Shown one piece after another: positions 21,801 through 31,407 of a stretch of DNA of 64,000 nt. How positions within the stretch are numbered: position 1 is the stretch's first letter; each line of letters begins with the position of its first letter. The DNA comes from Physcia stellaris. Its lineage: Eukaryota > Ascomycota > Lecanoromycetes > Caliciales > Physciaceae. The position numbers were made by a program, and so were the translations under genes. The stretch lies in the NCBI GenBank assembly GCA_018902385.1, contig JABSSW010000007.1:868001-932000 (forward strand), written 5' to 3'. The notes under the pieces are model-generated. The model did no database searches. It was given only the letters and a program-made list of their open reading frames with translations, and was not told where the DNA came from.

Positions 21801-23557
21801 TCCTCGCCGAATCACGTTTCTATCATCAGATGCTCAAGCATCCTGAGGCCGCCGGATTCCTACGGGCCATTGACGTGGAGATCAAGGCATTACAGTCAAA
21901 GCAGACCTGGAAGGAGGTTCCATGGCATCATGCCAAGAACGCAGGAAAGACTTCTATACCTACCACGTGGGTATTCAAATACAAATTCGACAATGAGGGA
22001 TACTTGGTAAAGCATAAGGCTAGATTGTGTGCCCGAGGAGACCTCCAACAAACCGAGCAAGATGTCTATGCTGCTACACTAGCTATTAGAATCTTTCGCG
22101 CACTAATGGCCATAGTTACAGCCTTCGGTCTGAGCACTCATCAATATGACGCAGTCAATGCCTTCGCAAATAGCGATATCGACGAACCCACCTACTGCAA
22201 GCCGCCTGACGGCTGGAAAGGAACACCGAATGTGCTACTTCTTCTATTGAAAGCACTCTATGGACTAAAACAGTCCCCAGCGCTATGGTATCGACATCTT
22301 TCGGCCACTCTTAACAAGCTGCCAGGCATCGAGTGCCTATTTATGTGCGACTACATGATTCTATTCTTCTTCGTGGATGATATAGCAGTCATGTATTATC
22401 CTCAGTACTCCAAACAGGTCGATGCCTTCGAAAAGAAGCTCTTCGAAGCATATGAGATGAGAAACATCGGCGAGATCGAATGGTTTCTCAATATTCGCAT
22501 TACACGCGATAGGGAGCAACAAACAACGTCGTTTTGTCAGGACAGCTACATCGACAAGCTCATCAGCAAGTTCAACATTGACATGACTAAGAAAGGGCCA
22601 GGATCACCTATACTCACTCATATTCCGATGGTAAAGAATGAGGGTAATGCCACTTCACAGGAAACTCATATTTATCAGCAGAAGGTCGGCTCAGTCAATT
22701 TCGCTGCAACAACAACTCGACCAGATGTAGCCGCTGCAGCTTCGTTACTATCTGAATATCTTACGAATCCATCTAAACACCATGCGGAGCAAGCGACTCG
22801 AACGCTAGAATATCTAGCACACACCAAATACTACGCCATTGTCTACAAAGGTCAGGCAGGTCATGAAACCACCATCTTTCTAGCCTCGTCAGATGCGTCA
22901 TTCGCAAACGATCTAGACACCCGTCAGAGCTCAAATGGATACTGCTTCATGCTCTTCGACGGTCTCATTGATTGGAAGGTCACAAAGCAGAAGACAGTCA
23001 CCACGAGTTCCACCGAGGCCGAATTGTTGGCCATGTCAATGACGGCCAACACCAAGATGTGGTGGGACCGTTTCTTTGAATCAATACAAATGAACATGGG
23101 GGGATCCACTCACATCCAATGCGATAATCGCCAGACTATACGAGCGTTTACTATGCCAGCGGCCAAACTAACCACTAAGTTACGTCATGTCGATATACAT
23201 CGTCACTGGTTACGTCAGGAGGTTCAGAAGGGCACGATTAACATTCAATGGACTCCTACAGCGAGTATTCTGGCCGACGGTTTCACCAAGGCCCTACCGC
23301 CTCAGAAGCAGAAGGCATTCGTGAAGCTGATTGGTCTAGAGTCTATTTCGGTACCAGGGTCAAGGAGGACAACGAATCCGGCCAATCAGAGGCCGAATAG
23401 GCCGCATCATGGGCCACATCGAAGAATGGGTAAAACACCAAGGGTAGGACGAAATATCAGATATTTCCTCCTAAAGGGGTGTGTAGAACTAGGTGGCCAA
23501 TCAGGGGCCGCCAAGAGCTTAGTAACTAGTGCGCACTCCAATGACATTAGATGCTAG
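18815..23557 (+). CDS. Copia gag-pol polyprotein
   Basis: One frame of 1,580 codons. The N-terminal gag starts MTDTKRELKLSSSKDWDAWL, with a Cys/His knuckle-like segment near residue 270 (CICGKKHFYGDC). Protease follows around residue 370, then a GAG-pre-integrase segment (WHQLLAHAN) and the integrase core (around SDGERALG and TPAQNGHSERL). A Pro/Ser-rich linker leads to reverse transcriptase (WVFKYKFDNEG, ALYGLKQSPALWYR, FFVDDIAVMY) and RNase H (TTSSTEAELLAM). Order and motifs place it in Ty1/copia. The product builds virus-like particles and carries out reverse transcription and integration. Confidence 0.95.
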   Translation: MTDTKRELKLSSSKDWDAWLSVVRAKATGYSIWDLIDPSKDTRPTGKFEPVEPNLDAQQGVDFNEKHARYKIASSRYKTELQDWKEQKQSMAKIIDHIYDTTTITNLSFIQFVEIHPWTVLRALKARLAPTDSARSLELEQEYNRMAKGPSNRQSIDAWLDDYLKMLALAKQAKIAEVTDSKRAYRDFLHAIDKIAPTFAEVYQLQLDTITNHETQLLTLIETFRQHIRMKEARRGKETISNSAFAADECNHTNHRDHSGTPSFRGQNQSRDPCICGKKHFYGDCFYLNENIRPDDFKLKPEIVAKIDEAKKNPKKRRQIEQSIKRADEKRQKKDDNNKSTEAEVGSFAAIHVNAIGSFTSDSSSSSYSLRSSWLMDHGFGIHVANSTMKQRFQKERDCTDGSKVMSGMGPLPILAYGRMRIDVDTPTGKKPMELLNVAYVPDFMVNIVAGSILADKGLHFDTAHGHLHRNGKPVVHVPRVGAHYVLEDNRSEGVGTFAATVRQGSTLEWHQLLAHANNDAIQHLQEAAEGVELTNKDKVPLTNKCEKCALSKAHRIVSRSPEKSETSNKPFYRITYDLIDMTTALNKHQWISHVACSETGFHMIYTHESKGQATEVLIRAIHTIETRYNGKVVFVRSDGERALGTAWGDYCASKGITHEPSAVDTPAQNGHSERLGGILLTKSRAMRLEANLPVYLWPWVNETAGYIMNRTPSKKHGWKTPFELVTGKKPNLAHIVQYGAKAYPLDKDIPKKEKMRAKAHIGFLVGYDSTNIFLIWIPSQRKVIRTRDVTFNEDLRYRLNEIDLAQLVNEPFLTNDTLDIPQSDFTRIVDIESDSDEDVWELASTGSITDRDAKKSHKQVTEDDSGPGYLPSPAPSSSRGEDTSNTPDPSYPSSPAATETATENPSSPAVAETVEELPPPAPPLKEKKPKHWAKTTIDEVNIQPEGFTRIRKPNPLRGFSHYTALEDASAGGMRSFYGAFMTSMTKEKRPHRDDLLAESRFYHQMLKHPEAAGFLRAIDVEIKALQSKQTWKEVPWHHAKNAGKTSIPTTWVFKYKFDNEGYLVKHKARLCARGDLQQTEQDVYAATLAIRIFRALMAIVTAFGLSTHQYDAVNAFANSDIDEPTYCKPPDGWKGTPNVLLLLLKALYGLKQSPALWYRHLSATLNKLPGIECLFMCDYMILFFFVDDIAVMYYPQYSKQVDAFEKKLFEAYEMRNIGEIEWFLNIRITRDREQQTTSFCQDSYIDKLISKFNIDMTKKGPGSPILTHIPMVKNEGNATSQETHIYQQKVGSVNFAATTTRPDVAAAASLLSEYLTNPSKHHAEQATRTLEYLAHTKYYAIVYKGQAGHETTIFLASSDASFANDLDTRQSSNGYCFMLFDGLIDWKVTKQKTVTTSSTEAELLAMSMTANTKMWWDRFFESIQMNMGGSTHIQCDNRQTIRAFTMPAAKLTTKLRHVDIHRHWLRQEVQKGTINIQWTPTASILADGFTKALPPQKQKAFVKLIGLESISVPGSRRTTNPANQRPNRPHHGPHRRMGKTPRVGRNIRYFLLKGCVELGGQSGAAKSLVTSAHSNDIRC
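23473..23480 (+). promoter_or_regulatory. Polypurine tract
   Basis: AAAGGGG lies immediately before the 3' LTR, the expected site for plus-strand priming. Confidence 0.6.
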
Positions 23558-23626
23558 AAACCATGTAAATTAGCACTCCATAGAACAACATGCAATCAAT
23601 GATTTACGACTCCATGCAGTCTGACA
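23482..23626 (+). repeat. 3' LTR of Copia element
   Basis: A 145-bp LTR that pairs with 18,485-18,629 and is followed by the target duplication CGCTG. Confidence 0.95.
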
Positions 23627-23631
23627 CGCTG

Positions 23632-24069
23632 TTGTTTATGTCGTTCATTTCAGGTACGAGTGCCGTTCCAAGTGTACGTGTGGAACTGCATTGTGCAATA
23701 CTCGCTTAGCCTGGAGATGACTAAGCAGGCTTGGCATATATATATGTACTGTGATCAGATCGAAATAAAGTACCTTGACGCGTTGACCTTTCGCGCACCC
23801 CACTACTACTACCTTACTCGCAAGAGAAGAAAAAACCGGCGATGAGATCTCTCAACCCCAAATGTTCTACACAAGTCTTTCATCTAATCCACTCCCTCAA
23901 ATAGCTGAAAAGGCCGAAAAGAGGCAGAGCAGACAGCTGCGCTCTGAAGTCTAAGTACACCCGGAGTAAACAAACACGGCTCAAACGCCATCTTCAATGG
24001 CCTGGCTTCTCCTTCTCTCCTCTTCACGTCTACGGTCTCGCATCTCATTCTCCCCACTGTGCCCAGCAA
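23632..24069. other. Right flank of the Copia insertion
   Basis: A non-coding stretch between the element and the stop codon of the AAA ATPase gene. Nothing recognisable is seen. Confidence 0.4.
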
Positions 24070-27000
24070 CTAAACCTGTGTCTCCCTCCTCACCCGTCCT
24101 TTCTCACCCCCTGCCTCCCTCTCCCCCTCCTTCACAGTCTCAAACCCATACCCGCCCAACTTCTTCCTTCTACCTCTGCGGTCGCCGTATTTCTCGTCGA
24201 ATTTACGGATAGCGCTCAGACTGCCCATGTCTTCGCTTATGCTGGCCGAGATCTCTTCGAGTGCACGGGTGAAATGGTGTGCATGGAGAGTGCGTTTAGG
24301 GTAGGTTTCGGGCGAGGAGGATGGGGAGTCGGTAGATGAGGGGGTTGAGGATGAGAGTGTTGAAGGGGATACTGGGGGCGATAAGGTCGCGGTAGAGGGG
24401 GATTCGGTTGTTGATAGGGGGATATCGGGCGAGGGAGAAGATTGAGTGCTGGGATCGGAAGAGGATGTAGTTTCAGATGATGGGGTGGTGGTAGATGCAG
24501 ATTTGGCAGCCGCAGCCGCAGCGTCGAATTCTTCACGAACGCAAGCCAATGCGGCGGCGACGGCGACATTCTTGAGGTCGGAGCCGCTGTAGAAGGGCGT
24601 TTGTGAGGCGAGATTTGAGAGTGAGACATCTTCCGCGAGCTGCTCGTCCTTGAGGTGTATGCCAAGGATAGCTTCTCTGTCTTTCTCCGTCGGCAGATCT
24701 ACGAGTAACCGCCTTGGTAATCTTCTCAACGAAGCCTCATCGAGATCGAATGGCCTGTTGGTAGCGACCATGATGAAGGCACTCGTCGCCGTCATACCGT
24801 CCCATTCACGCAGGAACTGATTAATTAGCTCACGATGCGTCGTTCGATTTGAGCTACCACCTCGTGATCCTAAAATAGCGTCCGCTTCGTCGATGAACAC
24901 AATGCACGGCGTGAGTTTCTTAGCGAGAGTAAAGATCGCGCGGATGTTCTTCTCGCCCTCACCCACATACATGTCATAGACGTCAGAGCCGCTGACTTCT
25001 AACACTGTTGCGCCACTTTCCTTAGCAACAGCTTTGGCAAGTAGAGTCTTGCCTGTACCAGGAGGGCCGTAGAGCAGTAAACCCGGAATGCGGTCGGTAG
25101 CAAGGACACCATACGTGAATGCATCTGGGCGAACGAGGGAGAGAGAGGTTAGTGTTTTTAGGGCCTCGATAGTTTCTGGCGGGGCGCGAACGTCGGTGAA
25201 CGTGGTACGGATGGCGGAGGGGTTGATTACGCCGTGGAGAAGTTTCTTCTCATGAGTGTTGCAGGATTTGCGGAGTTTTTTCATACGCTCGTCGTTGCTG
25301 GCGGTAGATGCTGGGTCGCGATGGAGTGGATTAGAGCGCTGCTTTTCAAGAGCTGCTTCCTTCTCGAGAAAAGTCACTTTCGAGGTGTCGCTCATATCGA
25401 TGAGACTCAGTGCGCCTTCAATGTCATCAACTTTCATTTCTTCATTTTCTTGAAGCCTTCCAAGGGCGAGAGTGGCAACACGATGGACCTTATCCATTGA
25501 CCACACAGACTCATCTAGACCCGAAGAGAAGACTAGATGAGAGTCAAGCTCCAGGGTGGCTTCCGAGAGGAGAGCGTTTGTTTGGAATGGATCTGAAGAT
25601 ATTCGACGAAGCATGTCACGAATGTGGCGAATGTTGATATCCTCTATCCGCGTCTTTGACTCTTCCGCAAATTGGGTGTCTGCGCTTGGGGCAATAGAAG
25701 GAGTAACGATGGTTCTTGTGAATCTGTTACTCTGATCTGATTGCACATGCCGCAGTCCAGACTTTGATAAGGAGGGCAAAAGCTCTTCGGCAGTAGTTGT
25801 ACCGATAATGATAATCCTTTGGCCCTCACCCCGTTTCCGTTGCACTGTCTCATGTAGCCTTTCTAGCATCCTGCTACCATTCTGCGTCGAGATAATCTCA
25901 TGATAATCTCTAATGTGAATAATGATTTTCTGTAAAGGATTGGAAGACGAATTGATGTTCGGAGCTTCTTGGAAGATAGTAGATTTCCCTTCTGCTGTTT
26001 CAGTGGTCGAGGATGCTAGACTGTCGGCATTTGAATCAAACGACGATGAATCTTGAATATCCTCCTTGATTGGCTCGCCATCTGCTGCCGCTACACCGGA
26101 TCCCATAATTATTGGTTGGGCTTTTCTCTTTGCTTCAGTCGCAGAAAGCAATGCCTCGATGAAGAGCGATGTCTTGGCTTCTCTGTTTGTTTCTGCATTC
26201 TGACTTTGAGGTGTTATAAGTTGCCCAGAGAATTTACTTGGCATCATGGGGCGTCCTCCCTCACCGCCCAACATTCCCAGGAAGTCTGCTAACTTTCCCC
26301 CAGACACCTGTACAGGAAGGATGCTCATACTGGGCTTCGAGATTGGGAATGACATAGACTTAGGCCTACGACGATCATCCTCCTCTTCAAGGTCTTCCCC
26401 TTCATCTTCGGCAGCATCGTCATTCTCTTGGACTTCTCGAGAAGGGGGCACCATGTAAGTCTGATATCCCAACACGCTCAGAGTATTGCCATGCATATCT
26501 TTGAAATCTTTGATGTATCGTCCCCCTATTTCCGCAATATCCTGAGCATCTATTCTGACTATATCGGTTTCGGAAAGCAAGGCGAAATGTTTCACCAAGA
26601 AATCCAGGAAATATGTTCCGCCTTCTTGGGGGCAATGCAAGATGAGATGTGGCCTTGATGAGGAGGAGTTATCGGGATCGCGAGGAATGTTGAGGCCTGC
26701 AGAGATCATATCACGTATTTCCTGGTATACACTCGCGTCTATGGAATAAAGGGCGTCCTTTTCCGATTTCCAGGCAGAGTCGGCTGCACCGGGGGATGTT
26801 TTTCCTTCTTCCTCAACTCTTGCATTGTATATTCTTGTTTTCAAATTCCGATTGAGCTGCTCTAGGCTTCCACCACGGTACAAGTCTGCCGGGTTAACGC
26901 CATTTTCCTCCTTCAGGGTTACGTTCCCCTCGAGGAACCAGCTAGGAAGAGCTGGCGGGGTAGCTGGTGGGCGTTTAACATTTCTGAAAGCTCTCCGAGA

Positions 27001-27315
27001 AGCTGAACCGTATGGGCTTGGATCTTTTGAATTCGAAGGATGTGGGGGGGTTCCACCAAAGCTTTCCGCTACCTCTTCGGCTTCCACCTCTTGACCCTCT
27101 GATGATTGCGGCGGTAGATACTGTTCGACGATGTGATTTTGCACGGCTTCTGGCAGCTCTGACGGCTCTGGAGGCTCATCTTGGCGATTGCGTTGTGGTA
27201 CGCTTTGAAATGATCTTTTCGAGGTAGGGAAGCGTCGGCCGGCAATGAAACGGCAAACAAGAGGATTATGTCTAAGAGCTGCTAGCCTCAGCGCTTGCCA
27301 TGCTGGAGTGTGCAT
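24070..27315 (-). CDS. Mitochondrial AAA ATPase, large Msp1-like form
   Basis: An unspliced frame of 1,081 residues from the ATG at 27,315. I chose this ATG over the in-frame ATG at 27,405 because it starts a good presequence (MHTPAWQALRLAALRHNPLV, basic and amphipathic). A long, largely disordered N-terminal part with a coiled middle leads to one AAA domain with Walker A GPPGTGKT near residue 750, Walker B VFIDEADAI near 805, sensor ATNRPFD and the arginine pair LRRLPRRL. After the domain an unusually long Ser/Thr/Pro-rich insert (about residues 935-1010) splits it from the C-terminal helices (ALEEISASI). Such fungal proteins are predicted to work on mitochondrial proteins, likely at the inner face or matrix. 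The substrate is unknown. Confidence 0.8.
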   Translation of the reverse strand: MHTPAWQALRLAALRHNPLVCRFIAGRRFPTSKRSFQSVPQRNRQDEPPEPSELPEAVQNHIVEQYLPPQSSEGQEVEAEEVAESFGGTPPHPSNSKDPSPYGSASRRAFRNVKRPPATPPALPSWFLEGNVTLKEENGVNPADLYRGGSLEQLNRNLKTRIYNARVEEEGKTSPGAADSAWKSEKDALYSIDASVYQEIRDMISAGLNIPRDPDNSSSSRPHLILHCPQEGGTYFLDFLVKHFALLSETDIVRIDAQDIAEIGGRYIKDFKDMHGNTLSVLGYQTYMVPPSREVQENDDAAEDEGEDLEEEDDRRRPKSMSFPISKPSMSILPVQVSGGKLADFLGMLGGEGGRPMMPSKFSGQLITPQSQNAETNREAKTSLFIEALLSATEAKRKAQPIIMGSGVAAADGEPIKEDIQDSSSFDSNADSLASSTTETAEGKSTIFQEAPNINSSSNPLQKIIIHIRDYHEIISTQNGSRMLERLHETVQRKRGEGQRIIIIGTTTAEELLPSLSKSGLRHVQSDQSNRFTRTIVTPSIAPSADTQFAEESKTRIEDINIRHIRDMLRRISSDPFQTNALLSEATLELDSHLVFSSGLDESVWSMDKVHRVATLALGRLQENEEMKVDDIEGALSLIDMSDTSKVTFLEKEAALEKQRSNPLHRDPASTASNDERMKKLRKSCNTHEKKLLHGVINPSAIRTTFTDVRAPPETIEALKTLTSLSLVRPDAFTYGVLATDRIPGLLLYGPPGTGKTLLAKAVAKESGATVLEVSGSDVYDMYVGEGEKNIRAIFTLAKKLTPCIVFIDEADAILGSRGGSSNRTTHRELINQFLREWDGMTATSAFIMVATNRPFDLDEASLRRLPRRLLVDLPTEKDREAILGIHLKDEQLAEDVSLSNLASQTPFYSGSDLKNVAVAAALACVREEFDAAAAAAKSASTTTPSSETTSSSDPSTQSSPSPDIPLSTTESPSTATLSPPVSPSTLSSSTPSSTDSPSSSPETYPKRTLHAHHFTRALEEISASISEDMGSLSAIRKFDEKYGDRRGRRKKLGGYGFETVKEGEREAGGEKGRVRRETQV

Positions 27316-28016
27316 CAAGTCGAATACAAAAGGTTGTGGGAGGTTGACAGAAGGGTTACCAAAGTCTATCGAAGTTTGAATTTCCACGTCACATCCCCCT
27401 GTCATGCCAAGCCCGCTCTTGCCGCGCCTAGAGTAGCGCCAGCGGAGAATCGAGGCCCCCCTTCTCCATCCGAGCCCCTTATCTCCGCTAAGTGGCTATG
27501 AAACGGAAGCCACATTTCAATGTAGCTTGCAGCGCACGATTGGCCATACGTCAAGGTTTTAGAAAATGCACGCGTACTGATTTTAGGCCTATCTTATTGT
27601 TCCCTAGGGTCTCGGACTCTCATCGATTCCTTGTTGTGGTACAGCATTTCATAGGGTCTTTCAACCGGGGCAAATCTCTACTTCTCCTTGTGTCTTTGGC
27701 CCCTGTCTCAACAGTGTCCTACCGTCCCATGTCGACCTTTTTGGATGTTTCTACAAATCTTCAAGAGGTCCAAAGAATGATACTAGCAGACGCATATGCA
27801 TCTAAGCGACCCGTGCTGTGCAGCGTTCGGAGCGTGCCGTTGTCGCATTTGCTTTTGTGAACATGCGATGACTACTTCTTTAAATAACCCCCCTCCTCAA
27901 CATGATACCACAGCCATGTCGACCTTCAAGCGTGGTTCTCTCTGTAAACAAGAATTCAGTATTTCATCCTCTCCTCATATGTAACCCATATCTACAATAC
28001 CACTATCGATGGGCCC
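27316..28016. other. Divergent intergenic region
   Basis: This region lies between the AAA ATPase start (minus) and the small secreted protein (plus) and contains both promoters. A 122-codon plus-strand frame at 27,492-27,860 has no domain or signal and is probably chance. Confidence 0.4.
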
Positions 28017-28598
28017 ATGTTGATCGCCAATATCTTCCTCGCGCTCTTGTTCGCTGCCTCACATCTCTCCGTCACCGATGCCTTATCAACAGGACGAAGA
28101 GACTCCACAGTTCGTCGAGTCAGTAGCCCTTTACAAGACGACCATCGCCTCCCCCCAAACTTCCCCAGTCCCCCAGTCAAGCAACCAAACCCCCCAAACC
28201 CTCACCTAAACCCCCGAACAATCGGCGCCGTCCAACTCACCGACCACTGGATCCTAGCCCTCGAATCCTACCAATGGTTCATCCCCAGCGCACCCGCCAT
28301 CCCATTCATGGCCAATTTCTACCAAGCACTAGAAGACAACGCAGCCCTGAGAATCGACCAAGTCAGCGAGCTCCCACAGATGATCCTCCACGCCGGCGGC
28401 ATGAATCTGCAGTTCTGCGCCCTTTTCGGCGGGATACCCTGGTCTTTGATTTTTCACTTCGCGACCTTCATGCGCGCGATGACGGATCGCGGGTTTGCTG
28501 GATTTTACCGGGCAAGGGCCGTGCATCGGAGCGGGATCATTGTTTTCATTACGTTGTATATCGCGCAGGAGGTGGGCGGTGGGGCGGCTGCTCCTTGA
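28017..28598 (+). CDS. Small secreted hypothetical protein
   Basis: A 193-residue unspliced frame. The N-terminus MLIANIFLALLFAASHLSVT is a clear signal peptide with a likely cut after VTDA. A proline-rich spacer (residues 45-66) precedes a folded-looking part with TDHWILALESYQWF, FMANFYQALEDNAALR and LQFCALFGGIPW. A final hydrophobic stretch (SGIIVFITLYIAQEV) could be a membrane helix. Cysteines are too few for a typical disulphide-rich effector. I do not recognise the family. Similar WILALESYQ-type segments recur in secreted fungal hypothetical proteins as far as I recall, which I cannot verify here. Confidence 0.6.
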   Translation: MLIANIFLALLFAASHLSVTDALSTGRRDSTVRRVSSPLQDDHRLPPNFPSPPVKQPNPPNPHLNPRTIGAVQLTDHWILALESYQWFIPSAPAIPFMANFYQALEDNAALRIDQVSELPQMILHAGGMNLQFCALFGGIPWSLIFHFATFMRAMTDRGFAGFYRARAVHRSGIIVFITLYIAQEVGGGAAAP

Positions 28599-28982
28599 TG
28601 GGCCTTCATACCCTTATCCCCTCTTGTCCCTAAACTGTATGTTATCATGTATCTTGTGGCTCCAGGACAGTAACCTTCAACAATGTGCGAGAAATCCTCT
28701 TGAGAACTAAGATCCTTCGACCAAAATCGCCAAAGACTACAATTCGGCACAACGTTGCCGGCCCGAACGGGAGGATTACTGGTGCATAGAGGCGGCTAAA
28801 CCACAGTAGCTTGATATTCTAAGCCCATTTACACATACGTTATGATCAGGCAGGCTTTCATGGACTCTATTGGTCTCCCTAAGAGCACTATCAACGTAAT
28901 ATCTCAACAAACGGAACAACAACAGAAAGATGAAGCATTTCGTAGCATCGTTTCATCACACCCTCGTATATAATCCAGAGAT
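28599..28982. other. Convergent 3' regions
   Basis: A gap between two convergent genes. No frame or repeat can be supported. Confidence 0.4.
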
Positions 28983-29960
28983 TCAATTAGTGCCCACAAA
29001 CACCACCTGTACGCTCGCGAACCTAAAGAATAACGTAAGCCGATATTTGGAAGAGCTCACGATCCTCAGCACCGAACTTACGCGCAAGTAGCTGCGAAGA
29101 TCTCGATCTTCCGAGACCTTGTAAATACCGAGAGAAAGAGGGAGAAGAGGAACAAGAAAACCGCTATAACAAGCAAGCGAGCCAGCTTGCTACTGATATA
29201 ATTTAGCACAATCACCGAGGTCATCGTCAAAGCCGAGCCCAGGCCAGTTCCCAGTCCTCCAGATAGCCTTGCAAGCTTGATGTCACTGTATCGTGTGAAA
29301 CCCGCTTCTTCGTCTCCAGACTGTGACTTTGGGTAGACACGTTCGCCAATGTACTGAACGTAACGATGGAAGACTGTTAGGGGGCGGTTTGCAACCCAGC
29401 GTGTAAAGGCATCTTCCTGGCACGCATCCGTGGCTAAAGCTATCAGATCGCCTTCGTTGGGCTCCTTCCAGATGTCATTATCGACCCTGCGGAGAAAGCT
29501 TTTCCCTTCATTTGGGTGCTCGAGCCAGCTTCGCAAAATTTCGACTTGCTGCTTGGGAGGCTTTGGGAGCTGCAGTAATTGGCTTGTCTGGATGAGTGCG
29601 TGGTCTAATGCCACTAATGTAAGCAAATATAGTATACCATTCACGTTGGTCAGTCTGACTATATTGAGCCAACTTCGAGCGTATTTTTAGCCATTGCCGC
29701 CACTGCTTGCCAGCGGAGCCTGATGACCTTGCAAGTTTGATCCATTCCTTGGAAAATTTAGCCCGCTGAGGATCTTCTGACTCATAATTATCTCGCGCGA
29801 TGTCCTGGTAGTCTTCAAGCAAGTGGCTTATTTCTGACTGGAGGTACAACAGGTTCTCTATGTTCAATTCGCTAAAGCCTCGGAAAATCGCTACGCGAGG
29901 GTTATCAGCCATGAACGCTGCAAGCTTGGGATAGCCATCAAATGTCTGTGACTTGGTCAT
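28983..29960 (-). CDS. DUF6594 membrane protein
   Basis: Exons 29,660-29,960, 29,082-29,604 and 28,983-29,022 join in frame to 287 residues. The second intron has a strong GTAAGT donor, and its removal replaces a premature end with FASVQVVFVGTN, the usual C-terminal style of this family. The first intron (55 nt) has a weaker GTCAGA donor but restores LAQY-x-HALIQTSQLLQLP. The N-terminal hallmark GYPKLAAFMADNPRVAIFRGF and ELNIENLLYLQSEI helices identify DUF6594. The C-terminal third holds hydrophobic helices (TMTSVIVLNYI, LLVIAVFLFLFSLFL). The domain is common and expanded in Pezizomycotina, often near NLR-type genes. Its function is unknown. Confidence 0.8.
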
Positions 29961-30468
29961 GATTTCATATAGAAACAGTGCCCGTTTGCACTTCGTAATC
30001 GTACAGTCACTGGGTTGATGTATGAGGTGTCATGTGTAACTGGTGTATGCGTTTGGATTTTGACTTACCTGCCATGAGATTACACGAATAATTGACCGGC
30101 TGATGCATGAATGACAAACATTCAGCTGCCAATCATTTGAGGCTTTGTTTTTGGCCTTGTTGTGTTGCGTCCAATGACCGATCCGAGACCGGTTACCTGC
30201 AGCAGAGGATGGTGATAGGCCAAACGTAGATGAATCGATGATGGGAGATTGTCTGCCGATGTGTTCTTACATGAGTTGTAACTTTGATGAGGACAAATCA
30301 ATTTCGATGTTTGTTGTTTTAGAAAATGATGGTATATAAGCTCAACAAGCCTATTATGTATGAAGGGGAGCAAAGGAAGAGAATTAACACGAGGTTTCGC
30401 GAAGTATTTTTGAGCACATACGAATTAGAACAATTCAGGATCTATCTCCATAGCTGGGTAACCCCCAG
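29961..30468. other. Intergenic, possible first exons of next gene
   Basis: The promoter of the DUF6594 gene lies here. The start codon and first exon of the plus-strand retropepsin-fold gene should also lie here, but I could not place them. Confidence 0.35.
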
Positions 30469-31194
30469 AGACCTATAGCCTGGTTCAACAGAGCCTCGCA
30501 CTCGTCCAGCAAACATCGTAATACTTGCAACAATGGTCTGAGAATAATCTGCTCAGGGTTTCATTGGAAGATACGCTGACGCTTTAGTAAGACCAATCCC
30601 TCCGGAGGAACCGCACTTCATGTGTATTCCAATGGAGATGATGCCTTCGTCGTTGTACTGGGGCTTCTTGACTCCGGTGCTAGACATAATTGGATATCTC
30701 GCGACCTAGTTGTGAGGCTTGGCCTATGCCCAGTCAAGCTTGTCGAACCGGCCGATTTTGAGGACTTCCAAAGTGGAACTTTTACAGCCTATGAGTACGT
30801 CAAACTAAATTGGTATGGCAGATCTAAGCGCACGAAGGAGGGGCGTTTTTTGGTGGCTGAGAAGGGCCCGTTCGATGTCGTAATTGGATCAGACTTCCTG
30901 TTCTCTGCAGAAGTGTTCACTTACAATGAGATGGTCTTGGGGAACGCACCGATCCCTCTAACGAATGGTATATGGCACCACACTTCCCGTAGTTAACGGA
31001 CTGACAGCCTCACAGACCAAACAAAAGAGCAAGCAGAGCAGAAAAAAGCGCAAGATGACGAAATAGCCAAGGACGCAGCCAGAGTAGCAGTCCAAAGAGC
31101 GAAAGACAGGGAAGCTGAAAAGGCTGCCCAGGAGAAACCTCAGAACGATGCTTCGAGTAGCACGGGCACCAAAGGATCATCATCTAGCAGCTGA
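30469..31194 (+). CDS. Retropepsin-fold host protein (5' end unplaced)
   Basis: Exons at about 30,469-30,517 (ETYSLVQQSLALVQQ), 30,588-30,967 and 31,016-31,194 join in frame over introns of 70 and 48 nt. Branch sites CGCTGAC and GACTGAC and acceptors TTTAG and CACAG are all good. The middle exon is a single retropepsin-like domain: LLDSGARHNWIS carries the catalytic D-S-G, and FDVVIGSDFLF is the closing loop of this fold. The last exon is a charged, Lys/Glu/Gln/Ala-rich helix ending in a Ser-rich tail. No reverse transcriptase or LTR lies nearby, and base composition is host-like, so I read it as a host gene of the Ddi1-like or retroelement-derived protease class. The start codon is missing from the model. 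Confidence 0.55.
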
Positions 31195-31407
31195 GTTACT
31201 GCTCCACACTTACATCAGGTCGTGGCATCAGCGATGGCGTTAAGTCGTGTTTTTTCCATTCCATTTCGCTGCACCAGGGGTTTTTCCACTGGCTTTAGGT
31301 AGTTTGCTTTTGCTTTCATGAGGCCCAACAAAAATGCATGCAGGGATTTTCCTCATTGAAGTCATAAACTGCGTGCTCCTTGAACTGTGAAACAAGAACT
31401 CTGTTCA

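Larger units (their letters stand above)
18480..23631 (+). mobile_element. Copia LTR retrotransposon, whole-looking
   Basis: The element proper is 18,485-23,626, bounded by two 145-bp LTRs that start TGTAGAAC and end TCTGACA. The 5-bp target duplication CGCTG is perfect at 18,480-18,484 and 23,627-23,631. A primer-binding site, one long gag-pol frame and a purine tract follow in Copia order (integrase before reverse transcriptase). The two LTRs differ at about eight of 145 positions, so the copy is not brand new, yet its long frame is open. Base composition matches the host genes, and the element shows none of the AT-rich decay seen beyond 35.7 kb. It lies between the NLR-like region and an AAA ATPase gene. 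Confidence 0.95.

Noticed and set aside
27492-27860. 122-codon plus-strand frame between divergent genes
   Set aside because: No signal, domain or codon texture, and it lies in the shared promoter region.
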